Assembly: GCF_000149955.1 (NCBI RefSeq) | Contig: NC_030991.1 | Coordinates: forward strand, 289,295 to 353,294 | Direction: 5' to 3' | Length of the DNA: 64,000 nucleotides | From: Fusarium oxysporum f. sp. lycopersici 4287 | Lineage: Eukaryota; Ascomycota; Sordariomycetes; Hypocreales; Nectriaceae | Program-made: the position numbers and the translations under genes | The notes under the pieces: generated by a model | What the model was told of the DNA's origin: nothing | What the model saw: only the letters and a program-made list of their open reading frames with translations | The model's database searches: none | Part shown: positions 10,198 to 20,029 of the stretch, in pieces | Numbering within the stretch: position 1 is the stretch's first letter | Layout of the letters: the number at the start of each line of letters is the position of its first letter

Positions 10198-11770
10198 TTA
10201 CATATTTACATAAATTACCTCTTTTTCATTCTCACATGTCCGCGAGTTATGTCCAGCCTTACCGCACTTCCTACAGTTCCGTTTACTTGCTTCGCCCATC
10301 TCAGACTTACTACTATTTTTACTCTCTTCCTTTTCTATGTTCTTTTTGGTACCTTTCTGAGGTATAATGTCTAGCCCCGTTTGAACAGAAAATATTTCTC
10401 CATGTTGGATTCTTGTTCTTTTTGCCTTTCGCCGCTTGCTAATTGCCTCGTTGGCCCTCTGTAGTGACCGGACCTGATCATTGAGGAGGGTCACCAAGTG
10501 CGCTAATGCTTGCGTGCCTTTCGCAAGCTGGTCGACAGCCTCGTATATTGGTGTCTGAGAGCTACTATGATGTCTGGCAATCCGATCTTTGGTCAGTGTG
10601 GCTTGCGAAACTGTTTCCGTTCGGTTGTGAGGTGTCTGGGAAACCCAGGGCCCGTCGTTGCCGCAGGGCTCTCCGGCGGTGTTGGCGTTCGTAACTTGAT
10701 ATCCAGCTTAGACAGTACAATATCCGGGTCAAGAGGTACCAATACCGATGCCCTAAATCCTGCCTTCATATTTGTTTCCCTCATAGTGGTAAAGAAGGCG
10801 GCCTTGAAAGCGATTAAAAAGTCGACCTTTGCCACGTGGTTAATATGTGACTTGACCAGCCGCTCGATCTGTTGACTATATGCCCGCTTTAGAGGAGCGA
10901 AGCATGCGACATCTAGTGACTGAAGAATATGCGATGAGTAAGGAGGCATGGAGATTGCGATGATCTTCTTCCCTTTGCAGAACTGGTCGAAGCCGGCGGC
11001 GAGATGGCTAGAGTGACCGTCAATCACCAATATGCGGTAGATGCCACTCTTGCTATGAGCAGTATGTTTGTCGAAATGCTGGATCCATTCTAGGCCTGTC
11101 TCATTGTTCGTCCATTCATTGTCGGTGGGCTTGATGATCCAGTCCGGTGGGAGACCGCACTCTGAGTACCAGTTCGCCAGGTGATAGGCCGCCTTAATCA
11201 CGATGAACGGCAGGTTGCACCAGCCTTGTGCGTTGATTCTTTGGATCACCGCCGACCATTCTCGGTAACCAGGCTGAATGTTTTCGGCTTTGCTCTACGT
11301 TCGGCGCGTGTCACTACCATAGTTGGTGTAATAACTCCCATCATACACCCGGTCTCGTCAAAGTTGTAGATATCAACATCATCGATGCCGTACTTGGCCC
11401 TCACATTCCGCATAAGCTCGAACCAAGCTGGAATCTTATTGGGGTCTTCGCATAATGCTTTTTGGTAATCTAAGACGCGGTTGATACGGGTTTGAAGCTA
11501 TGGTTGTCGCTTAACAGAGTTTCTAGCCCATAACTTGCCAACTGCCTTGTACCACGCTCTGCGAGCAGCAAATTAGCCATATCCTCCACGTCAACTAGCC
11601 TTGGCGGGAACCCTCGCAAATACAGATCGAGGATATGCTCAAAAATAGCCTCTTATTCCAAATCAGTAAGTTTTCGAAAGTTAGGTGTGATATCGCGTCG
11701 CGATGGACGGCTTTTCATACTGGCGCGCAGTGTTGATTCGGGCACAGTGTGAATCTTGTCGCGTGAGTTA
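10198..11770 (-). mobile_element. Fot1/pogo-type DNA transposon, degenerate but near full length
   Basis: On the minus strand the order is: an N-terminal helix-turn-helix region (11770-11500; LTDLE*EAIFEHILDLYLRG with an internal stop), YNFDETGCMMGVI at about 11370 with the first catalytic Asp, a 1-nt frameshift near 11275, then an intact 218-codon block (11249-10593). That block has ILVIDGHSSH (second Asp) and MPPYSSHILQSLDVACFAPLK (last acidic residue). A coil and a CRKCGKAGHNSRTC zinc knuckle follow at 10497-10198. Several stops separate the blocks, so it is inactive. No clear terminal inverted repeats were found by eye. A T-run lies at 11789-11813. Confidence 0.85.
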
Positions 11771-11788
11771 CGGGTAAATCTTTTTCCC

Positions 11789-11813
11789 TTTTTTTTTTTT
11801 TTTTTTTTTTTTT
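11789..11813. repeat. poly(T) tract, 25 T
   Basis: Homopolymer run just upstream (in transcription sense) of the minus-strand pogo relic. On the minus strand it is a poly(A). It may mark the end of an otherwise unrecognised retroposed sequence. Confidence 0.85.
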
Positions 11814-12249
11814 GATAGCTTGAACAGCCAAAAGAACCTTCCTTTCCTTTGAATCAGATTACATGTTCTACGGTTGAATGGCATGATGCCAAAGTAAAAG
11901 CTGTACTTTAAAACTTCAGCTTAGTCAGGAAGCAAAGGCAAGTCAGCGTTGCCTGATGATAGAGAAATAATAGGAGTTCCACCGTAGCGCCGAGAAAATA
12001 ATAATACAAGTCTATTACGCCCGGTAGGCCAACGCCCAAAGGGCTCTGAAGCTAAGATTACATGCATCTCTCTAGTAATTGCCTTGCTCTCGCTAAGCCC
12101 ATGGAAATCTCGCCTTGTTCTTTCCAGTCTAGTCATCGTTTTTCTCCCTTATCCTCGTAAATATTAGTATGTAGCAAGCCGACTTGAAGCCCAATCCCTC
12201 CAAGTGTTCAGTTTCCTATCTTCGGCGGCTGAAGCGAGCCTGCTGTTAG
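11814..12249. other. unassigned stretch between pogo and LINE relics
   Basis: A 71-codon minus-strand frame (11921-12136; the LERTRRDFHGLSESKAI part looks protein-like) is the only open segment. I do not recognise it, and it may be part of a neighbouring retroelement. Confidence 0.25.
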
Positions 12250-12970
12250 TTATTTGAGGCGTCAGAGATTGTAGTTAGTTAGTTAGTATTGATTTCTTGA
12301 TGCTATGTTAGTATCGCTTGGACCATGTCTGTTCCAGGCGACCTGTACCGATCGCGAACCTGATTGTGGCTCGTACTGCGTCCATGTTTGGCGTCCATTC
12401 CTGACCGTCTGATGCTGCCTTACCTCCCAGATGAAAAGAGAGGTTGCCGCGTTTCTCATTCGTACACTGAAACATCTCTTTGCGTCCATTTCACGCATCG
12501 AAAGAGGAAATGCTCTACCGTTTCCTTTGCCCACCTACATGGGCACTCATCCGTCGGTGCTGCCCTGATCTGATATAGATAGCCGTTCAGTCGCATCATT
12601 CCGGTTCTAAGCTGCGCCAGCACGCTGGCTTCCTTCGATGACAACTGGTCGTATAGCAGGCGGGTATGTTTACCGGGCAGAGCTGAGTCGACTATCCTAG
12701 AATGCCTGCCAACTCCTTCTGGCAACTTCCTCTCGCTTCGCAAACCTGCCCTCGTTCGATTAAGAATTGTGGTCTTTGCTTTGATCATTCCTGTCCGTGG
12801 TGTCATGTACGGCTCCGTTGCGTAAAGAGCTGACATCTTGGCTGTCTTCTGGATTTTGAGCTCGCTGTCGTGTGGTAGCCAGATGATATTGACTCTGTTG
12901 CCGTTTCCGGCTCCGAGAAAATAATGTATTACGATGCGATTGCGGGGTAATTGGAGGGACATCTAGCGTG
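12250..12970 (-). mobile_element. Tad-type LINE, C-terminal fragment
   Basis: The minus-strand frame 12962-12456 carries the conserved end of a fungal LINE polyprotein after its RNase H: LPEGVGRHSRIVDSALPGKH, a KEASVLAQLRTGMMRLNGYL block, and the Cys/His motif CPCRWAKETVEHFLFRC. The final block (GNLSFHLGGKAASDGQEW, VRATIRFAIGTGRLEQTW) is in another frame, with a frameshift near 12470. The 3' end (minus sense) runs into short TAACTAAC repeats near 12270. It is 5'-truncated: reverse transcriptase and endonuclease are absent, which is normal for dead LINE copies. Its upstream end touches the inverted-repeat element at about 13000. Confidence 0.85.
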
Positions 12971-12998
12971 TACGGACCAGAACATGTGCATTGCGTCG

Positions 12999-13806
12999 CA
13001 ATGTATGTATGTATGGGCGGCCAATATGCGGGACGGGTACACGTCATTCTAAAATTGGATGGTCCCGTCCCAGCTTCCATATTTGCATATAGTCTTCTCC
13101 GCTATCGGACTACCTTGCGCCTTTATGTTCCACTACCTCAAGTAGTTTAACGAGTCCCATTTACCAGCTATTTCAATGAGCCACTGGCTTGAGGTGAAAT
13201 AGCCACGATATATCTGAGTTCCAAATCTACTCCAAATCCTACTAGAGCTAAAGATGTACCACAATACAGCTTTCTTCCTCTTTCACGGCCGAGTACAAGA
13301 CTTGTTCAATACCCTGCTAGGCTATTATGCAAAGCTCACCCATGCCTCTTCTGCTTGTGAACAGCCGCCCGTTCTCAGTCTCTTGAGATACTTTTGCTTC
13401 GATGCGATCAGTCTCTGCTTTATCGCAGTCTAAATAAGCCATCATATCTTCTTTGGTCCATTCTCTTAGGCTCGTTGAGGTGGCTCCGCATCTGCTCATA
13501 ATCAAGTCACCAGCCGTAGCTTGCTTTTGGATTTCCTAAAGGCAGGCCCATTGCTTTTCTATACTGGCGGTTACCTAGTGAGGTTCTCAGTGACTGGGCC
13601 TTATACCAATCATCTCTTGACGGGACGTATCTCTGGTGGCGCTGTTGAATCTGGAACTGGATCTTGCAAGTAAGGGTGATGATACCGACGAACCGATAGC
13701 GGAGAAAACTATACCAACTATGGAAACTGGGACGGTACCCCTCCAATTTTAGAAGGACAGGTGCCTGTCCGCCTATTGACCGCCTGTATGTATGTATGTA
13801 TAATTT
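12999..13806. mobile_element. 0.8 kb element with ~100 bp terminal inverted repeats
   Basis: The sequence at about 13013-13110 matches the reverse complement of 13690-13790 over roughly 100 bp at about 80 % identity by eye (shared runs 'ttctaaaattgga', 'gtcccag', 'ttccata', 'ttctccgctatcgg'). Both ends are capped by GTAT/ATAC tetranucleotide repeats (13002-13014 and 13787-13801). The interior is about 580 bp and carries remnants of a small minus-strand ORF. No transposase domain is seen, so this looks like a non-autonomous element inserted next to a LINE fragment. Exact ends and target duplication are unclear because of the tetranucleotide repeats. Confidence 0.7.
13317..13640 (-). pseudogene. 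small conserved ORF of unknown function inside the inverted-repeat element
   Basis: On the minus strand two open blocks follow one another with a frame change near 13505: one with RDDWYKAQSLRTSLGNRQYR and KAMGLPLGNPKASY, the next with SLREWTKEDMMAYLDCDKAE and RRGMGELCIIA. I recall the pattern 'EWTKE.MMAYLDW..AE...E..V' from uncharacterised, repeated ORFs in other ascomycetes, but I know no function. The frame change suggests decay. It could be the only coding content of this element family. Confidence 0.4.
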
Positions 13807-13885
13807 TCGTCCGGGGGGCGTAGGCCCCAATAGTCCCCTACTGGGACACAGGACGTGCTGAGCTAGAGGAATTTCAGCCTATCTA

Positions 13886-14144
13886 TCCCTTTGAGTGCCA
13901 CAGCCCTTAGGCGGGGTCACGACAGGGGTATAGAGCCAATCAAGATAAATAAAACTAACGGTACTTTTCCACACATACTAATTTGTATGATGGTAAAAGT
14001 CCCAGCAGTTTTGATTGTTACAAAGAGCTACCTTACAGACTTGGCAAATATCTTATGAACTTCTGGTACCCTACACGTACTAATCTTATGACTAAGCTAA
14101 GTGGGGCGAGTGACCTTCCTAAGGGCTTGTGGCACTCAAAGGGA
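13886..14144. mobile_element. MITE, family A copy 1 (259 bp, TA target duplication)
   Basis: Bounded by TA dinucleotides (13884-13885 and 14145-14146). It begins TCCCTTTGAGTGCCACAGCC and ends with the inverted equivalent GGCACTCAAAGGGA. The interior is collinear, in reverse orientation, with the copy at 26389-26646: both contain 'taaggtagctctttgtaacaatcaaaactgctgggac' in one orientation or the other, broken into matched runs. Short inverted repeats plus a TA duplication indicate mobilisation by a Tc1/mariner-superfamily transposase. No ORF. Confidence 0.9.
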
Positions 14145-14479
14145 TAAGCTAATTACCGAGATATTTGGCCCTAACGTGGATTAGTCATTCGCTACGCGAG
14201 ATTTGTCTTCCCCTCAGAGACCAATTTCTGTGAACACGTCAACAAACTGCGCTCTATCCTGCATATCAGCAGCACAAATGGCGCATCTTATCAAGTTTGC
14301 TTCCCGCCAGCGGGTTCATCAAGCGCGACTGATGAATGACAGCCGCAAGGTAAGCCTGTTTTTAGGCGATCGTGAGCCTCTAGACGCGGTTGTCGCGGGG
14401 CTGCCTCCGAGTAATCGCAGTCGGATGGAGGGCGTACCAGCACCTTCCATTTAGCTGCAAGCATATAAGAAAGAGGAAA
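14145..14479. other. no gene supported
   Basis: An 83-codon plus-strand frame starts at 14203 but has no recognisable content. On the minus strand this is the 3'-flanking, pyrimidine-rich side of a LINE fragment. Confidence 0.25.
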
Positions 14480-14790
14480 GGTAACAAAAGAAACGTATTG
14501 AAAATAAAGAGAGAGAAAGAGAGACGCGAGTGCTTCTCGAGTCGTGTTCGCCTAGTAGCGAGGGCAGATCTTTCCAAAGAACGCGCTGGCCTTGCATAGG
14601 TCGATGAATTTGCTGAAGTCTTTTCCTACTGCTAGATTGACTGCTGCATTCGGTGAAGGGGCCAGCCTCACCGATGACGGGGCGGTACCTTTCTGCAGTA
14701 GAAGATGTGATCCGGTGCTTTGCTTCGGCCACATGAGCAGACCACACGAAAAGTGGTATTGGGGCCATTACCAGTGGCAATTGGTAACCA
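14480..14790 (-). mobile_element. LINE C-terminal fragment (second type)
   Basis: On the minus strand, frame pieces give VCSCGRSKAPDHIFYCRKVP (the Cys/His end motif of a LINE polyprotein) and, after a frameshift near 14660, AAVNLAVGKDFSKFIDLCKA followed by SAFFGKICPRY and a stop. This looks like the natural C-terminal end that the RNase H-bearing LINE fragment at 60960-61813 lacks, so both may belong to one family. Everything upstream is missing. Confidence 0.7.
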
Positions 14791-14829
14791 CAGTAGCATT
14801 CGTCACGAATCGTCCTATCGTGCGTCAAC

Positions 14830-15092
14830 TGTGACGAAAACCCAAGAAATTAAGCCTAGCATACCACCCAACGGCACAGCATGTGATAATTAGGCTCGGA
14901 TTGGTTGGTCATCAACCAGATCACCTCAGCCAAGACGAAACCACCTGATCATGTGCCATACACATGTTGTCGTCAGCCATCAGCGCAAGATGAATAACTG
15001 TATAAGGTGACACGAGAGGCCAGATGAGGAGCAAAAGTCTGCTTCTCAATTCATTAAAGCATTCCCAGTCTCTTGCTGAAACTATTACGGAA
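14830..15092 (+). promoter_or_regulatory. promoter region of the MDR oxidoreductase, TATA-like box at 15001
   Basis: A TATAAGG sequence at 15001-15007 lies 17 bases before an upstream ATG (15024) and 86 bases before the next in-frame ATG (15093). If it is the TATA box, transcription would begin near or after 15024, which favours 15093 as the translation start. Confidence 0.4.
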
Positions 15093-16154
15093 ATGGCGTC
15101 AAATAGCACGCTTCCACTTACTATGCGCGCCGTACAATGGCGCTCAATCAAAGGCGGCATCGAGAAAAACCTCAAGCCAGTCATGGATGCAAAACTTCCC
15201 AAACACGCTCATTCGCTCCCAAAAGGCCACACACTCGTCAAAGTCGCATACGCATCGCTTAATCATCTCGACTACAAAGTGGTCGAAATGCCTCTGTGTA
15301 ACATAATGTTCCCCAAGCCTGCCACGCCAGGGCTTGACTTTTCCGGCACAATTGTTTCCACAATGTTGGACGACTTCGAAGAAGGACAGCGTGTCTTTGG
15401 GAGAACCGAGTTGCTCAGTGGTGGAACTATGGCAGAGTATGTTGTTGTCGGGGGCGCAGGAATAGCTGCTTTGCCTGATGGTGTGTTCCTCAAAGAAGCA
15501 GCTTGTATTGGTATCTGCGGTACAACTGCTTTACAATGTCTTCAACCGTTCTTGCAGCCGGGAGATAGAGTTTTTATCAACGGCGGTAGTGGAGGCGTTG
15601 GTATTTTCGCGATTCAGATTGCCAAAGCCTTGGGCTGTTCTCACGTCACAACCACTTGCTCAGCGGCCAACGCCGAGTTTTGTCGAAATCTTGGTGCCGA
15701 TGAGATTATCGATTACAACTCTGAGAATTCACTTGAGGTGCTCAAGAAAAGTGAAGAGCAATTTGACTGCATCTTTGACACGGTCTTTATCAATCCAGAC
15801 ATGTACTGGCAGTGCTACCAATACCTCAAGCCCCACGGAACATATGTCTGCGTTGGCCTACCACCAAGATTCCAGACCCTCAAGTCTATTCTTACCATCA
15901 AACTGTTACCGAGATGGCTCGGGGGCGGAAAGCGAAAGTTCAAATATCATTCGGTGATTGCGAACCAGAGGGATTTCACCCAAGTTGCCGGCTGGATCAG
16001 AGATGGGAAGATTAACACTTTTATCGAGCAGGAGTTTGCATTGGATGATGCAGGAAGGGCTTATGCGAGATTAAAAGCGGGAAGAACGAGGGGAAAGTTG
16101 GTTGTTCGTGTTGGAGGAGAGCCTGGCAGCGGTCAGTATGATCTTGATCTTTGA
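15093..16154 (+). CDS. medium-chain (MDR) quinone oxidoreductase-like protein
   Basis: A 353-residue, apparently intronless zinc-independent MDR enzyme (376 residues if the ATG at 15024 is used). The GroES-like N-half has LVKVAYASLNHLDYKV and PGLDFSGTIV. The nucleotide-binding half has the Rossmann glycine motif INGGSGGVGIFAIQIAK and later LGADEIIDYN. A GKLVVRV block ends the domain. It lacks the Cys/His set that binds the structural zinc of classical alcohol dehydrogenases, so NADPH-dependent reduction of quinones or enones is the likely chemistry; the substrate is unknown. Homologs include reticulon-4-interacting-protein/zeta-crystallin types. It stands alone between transposon relics, with no visible biosynthetic cluster. 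The ORF is undamaged. Confidence 0.85.
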   Translation: MASNSTLPLTMRAVQWRSIKGGIEKNLKPVMDAKLPKHAHSLPKGHTLVKVAYASLNHLDYKVVEMPLCNIMFPKPATPGLDFSGTIVSTMLDDFEEGQRVFGRTELLSGGTMAEYVVVGGAGIAALPDGVFLKEAACIGICGTTALQCLQPFLQPGDRVFINGGSGGVGIFAIQIAKALGCSHVTTTCSAANAEFCRNLGADEIIDYNSENSLEVLKKSEEQFDCIFDTVFINPDMYWQCYQYLKPHGTYVCVGLPPRFQTLKSILTIKLLPRWLGGGKRKFKYHSVIANQRDFTQVAGWIRDGKINTFIEQEFALDDAGRAYARLKAGRTRGKLVVRVGGEPGSGQYDLDL

Positions 16155-16649
16155 GGCTGGGGGCAACGAGATGGAAATAGTTAATGGGATATGGTCGGGC
16201 TATATGTTTTCGAGTATGGAAATCCGATGGACACTAAGGAAGTGTTTAATAACGGGTGATGGCGATTAATGATGAGGGAAACAGACTTGCCTATCCTGAT
16301 ATACTATCCTGATATACTATCCTGATATTATTTCTGCTATCCTGCTATATCTGATATGATATATATCGGGTATCGGATAAAACTAGGCTCTCTTACCCTG
16401 ATATCAGGATAGACATCAAGATAAGCTGCACACTCTGATTGGTTAGGGTTAGGGTTATTTAAGAAGAAGCACCCCGGAACTGAAGTGTAATCGTCCTAAA
16501 GTCATGGGAATTCAACGAGCCAGCGCAGAGACCAATATCCCTTGTAAAGAAGGCTGGTTTGGGGGTTATGAAGGCACAGTTTTAAGAAAGGAAATTCGTC
16601 CCCAAAATCCATAGAATTTCAATGAATCCCCTATACACGTTGGAGGGAT
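16155..16649. repeat. short TATCCTGATA repeats and a TTAGGG-like run
   Basis: At about 16289-16430 the unit 'tatcctgata(tac)' is repeated several times, with partly palindromic copies (ATATCAGGATA). At 16443-16457 there is TTAGGGTTAGGGTTA, two and a half copies of the fungal telomere unit. This is too short to call an interstitial telomere. Confidence 0.6.
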
Positions 16650-18391
16650 TGACAGCAGCCCGAAGCTATTTTCAACTCGCAAGGAGAAAAGCATCAAGCC
16701 TGTTGCTTTTCAGCCGGTGAATAAGGAGACAATGACCGCTGTGGATGCAATCAACGCCATAGCACAAGCAATTCCTTCTTTCCTTATTCTTGCGATGAAA
16801 TCTTTGCTTGAAGAATATGCTCTTGCCGAAGTAGATGAAGATATTATCCTTACACGTACGGAAATTGGATTTAATAACAGTCAGAGAGCTCTCCAGTGGC
16901 TACAACACTTCAACATACACTCCTTCGCAAAAAGCAGCGATTTCGATGACTTTACGATTGAGCAGTGGTTTGGGTACGGTCTCGAGATCACAAGGGAACT
17001 TCGTCGCAAGAGATCACCTTCCGGGCCTCCAAAAGAATTCTGAAAGAATCGCCCAATAAAGAGAATGATTTTCATGAATGGTTTCACAGCTCATGAGAAT
17101 ACCCAGTCCATCTAGTTTTATACAATATTCAAATATTATTCTCATCAACTCCCTAGTCATACAAGTCATCTCATTTAGCTTCTTGATAAAGGGGTCCATC
17201 AGCATCTCGAGCGCGCACAACGAAGTACTTTAAATGACTCCATTGGAGGCAGCGGGCTTCAAATATCGAGATTTAGTTCCTCGGTATGTGGAATTGTCTA
17301 TACAAAGCTGTCTTTAGAGCTTGCTATACATATATATGTTGGCTGGGAAAAGTCAGGTCTTTGGCAAATTGACCAGGAAGTTATTTTGGAACCTCTACGA
17401 CGAGCAGCTCACGAGCAAACCGAGCCTTTATTTCCCAACCTCCTTCATCCAGTTACTCCAAGAAAAGCCAAAAAAGAACAGCTGAATCCGATACAAGATA
17501 AGCTGCAAAATCTCAGCGGTCCAACAAGAGCTATCTTAGAAGATGTAGAGTCTTCTTTATACTATGGAATTAGCGCCAAATCGGTGCAGAAGCATATTGT
17601 AAGATTACAGGAGGAATACCTTGAACTGGAGTCACGCTGGGCCCGTAGCCCCGGTGGAGGTGCTTATACAGTCCAGCAGCTGCGCATGATGTATGGGATC
17701 CGGCTCAACAGGAATTACAGATAACTAACAAAAGGCAAGCAAAAGACCGGGAAGCATGGTTCAAGGAGCTACGGGAGGAGTCCCTGTTCAATGAAAATAA
17801 CAGACCGAAATTACGAGGAAGAACAGCTGTCAAAGTGAAGGCATTACGAGAAGCTCTAGAGGCAGCTCGGTGGACTAGCATATATACAATCGAGGAGCAA
17901 CAACGCGGGCTATGATAATGGGAACCAACTTATAGGAAGAGCGGTTCTTGATAATTACAACGGTACCAGAATCGTACCTTGAAGCTATTCCTAACCTCGA
18001 GAAATGGGCCGAAGAAAGCTCTCGCCCTGCCGAGGCCAACGAGGCTGAAGATATATGTTCAAATCGAGATTGCTGATGATTTTATCTCGGAAGTCTCAAC
18101 ACCTAAGTTACCTTCTTTGCCAAGGACATCAGGCTCCGATGAGGAGGATATTGAGATCATTACCTGCTCCCGAGTGGCAGCTACCGCAGGAGGCCCTTCC
18201 AATCACTCAATAATGCCATTTGGCCTGGCAATTGATGTAGGGGAAGAGGTTGAAATACCTGTGATGCCTTAGAATGAATAAGGCTACGACCATGCGCCGA
18301 ATTATTACTCTGATGGTGATGATACAAGTTATGTAGAGGTGGCTGGGGTCATCGTGCATGTTCCGAGGTCGAGGGGTCTGACTGACCTTTA
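16650..18391 (+). mobile_element. Fot1/pogo-type transposase relic with long C-terminal tail
   Basis: In order on the plus strand: VTAVDAINAIAQAIPSFLIL-like core, EIGFNNSQRALQWLQHFNIH (16717-16950), a broken 'NGFTAHENTQ...LPSHTSHL' block (17065-17180) that corresponds to the second Asp and the SSH/QPLD region, then a coiled segment (17386-17724; LSGPTRAILEDVESSL) and an acidic tail (17979-18272) continuing in another frame to a stop near 18391. There are many stops and frame changes. It belongs to a different pogo lineage from the ones at 10.2-11.8 and 28.8 kb, judged by its LQHFN and AHEN wording. Ends not found. Confidence 0.75.
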
Positions 18392-18629
18392 AAAAAGATT
18401 TAACAACACAACACAATAATTAGTAGTTTGTTTTGAATAAGACTACTATCGCAAAATATATGAGATTACAGCAATCGCATGATATAACCTTTATCTTCCA
18501 TGCGACCAAAATTACCTATGGCAATGTATTCAAAGGTTAGGTTATGCGGTTATGGTTTGAACGCGGTGAGGGGTTGCGGCACCCTCTTTAGTGGAAAAGG
18601 GGCAACACCACTTTTATCAACCCGTACTC

Positions 18630-18883
18630 CAAAAGATGTTTTCTTGTGCTAAAATATTTGGCAGCTGGCGGGCCTTTCGTGATAGTGATATTTCTTCTTG
18701 TATGTCGATAGCGTGAAACTTCCGCGCTCCCCGGAAGCAGAACCATATTCCGCCTTGAACCCTTTCTCCCCACCATTTTCTCTCACACCACGTGCCGATT
18801 CGTTTTGACAAACTGTAGCGTAGTAGGCTGGCACGGTGAACCACCATCCACTAACAGTCTGCCTCCCTCTCCCAACTCGGGGA
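18630..18883. repeat. right copy of a dispersed duplication (partner 3385-3648)
   Basis: Partner of the left copy described at 3385. Here it is followed by about 1.1 kb of non-coding DNA and then the intact bZIP gene, which is probably the ancestral arrangement. Confidence 0.75.
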
Positions 18884-20029
18884 TAGGCTGACCGTAGCGT
18901 GGCTTTTATCGGTTGGAATTGTTGGTCGAGTTAATATTGGATACTGTAGGAATATCGATGTAAATATCGATAAATCCTATTATCTATTAGAGAAGTAGTT
19001 AGCCGATTTCATTTTCTGCTTATTCCATGATATAATGGGGGTATGTCATCTCAGAACCTTAATTCGGAAAAATGGCTTTGCGCTAATGTTTACTCTGCGT
19101 ATAACCTAGAGGTCAGATCAGTTACAAATCAGCTGTAAATTCGCACTGCTGCAACTATGGGGCATGGGGAGTTTTGGGGCGGGAGGTTACAACGAACATT
19201 CCGACGCGAACGACGATCCCGGTGGTCAATCAAAGTCTAACTCTGAAACTAGAAGGACCGTTGCCGTGAGACCCGGTATATGTGAGATCTTAGGGCTTGA
19301 TGCACCGTGCTGATAGCTGCAGTGTCCAAGTTAAACGAAGCAGGATCAGTAGGTCCTATTGCTGCTGGCACCAGATTATTAACTACATGTCCTCAAAACT
19401 CTTAAGCTGATCGTTACTATCAGATGCTTTTAGTACCCTTATGCGACATAGGTTTCACAGTGCTCAAACCCCCATTTAATCAGCGACACATGATTCTGGC
19501 CAGAGCGCTCGGAAAGGTGATCCATCACGCCACTGTAAGCTTCAAAGTTCAAGGTGGACCTTGGTGTGAGAAGGAAAGTCCCGGCTTTTGGCGTCCATTA
19601 GAGGTGAGAGACCAAGCCTTTTTAAGTTTTCAGTCACCCCTGCCCTCATAAAAACTCATTCAATAAATTTGAAATGGAGGCTCTGTTAAAGGTTACATTC
19701 ATATGATACGGCTGAAGTCGCGCCCGGCCCAATTCTTTCTATGTTGAGTCAATTATACGTAAGCTTGCAGGTTGCACCTCAATTATACCTATCTCGTATT
19801 AAAGGATGTGTGAGGTTTCATTTGAGCGATTTATCATCTCTTGTGATGGCTGCTTGTCGACGCTCAACAAAATCGAGTTGCATTCAAAGTTGCCCCAGTC
19901 ATCAAGTCATATGATTTAAAGAGGGACCTCGTTTGCAAACTTTCTCTCATGGATAAACGGCCTCACTGTAATCACGGCCGAGCGCAGAGTTCGATGTTTT
20001 TGGTTGAAAGAGAAAACCGAATATAGATC
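18884..20029 (+). promoter_or_regulatory. upstream region of the bZIP gene
   Basis: No gene is supported in this 1.1 kb; a 75-codon plus-strand frame at 19424 has no recognisable content. It precedes the intact bZIP ORF and is absent from the duplicated copy at 3.4-4.0 kb. Confidence 0.3.

Noticed and set aside
15024..15092. Upstream ATG as start of the MDR enzyme
   Set aside because: A TATA-like box only 17 bases upstream and the usual family length both favour the ATG at 15093. The longer form is not excluded.
16443..16457. Interstitial telomere
   Set aside because: Only about two and a half TTAGGG units; too short to claim, so kept only as a weak observation.
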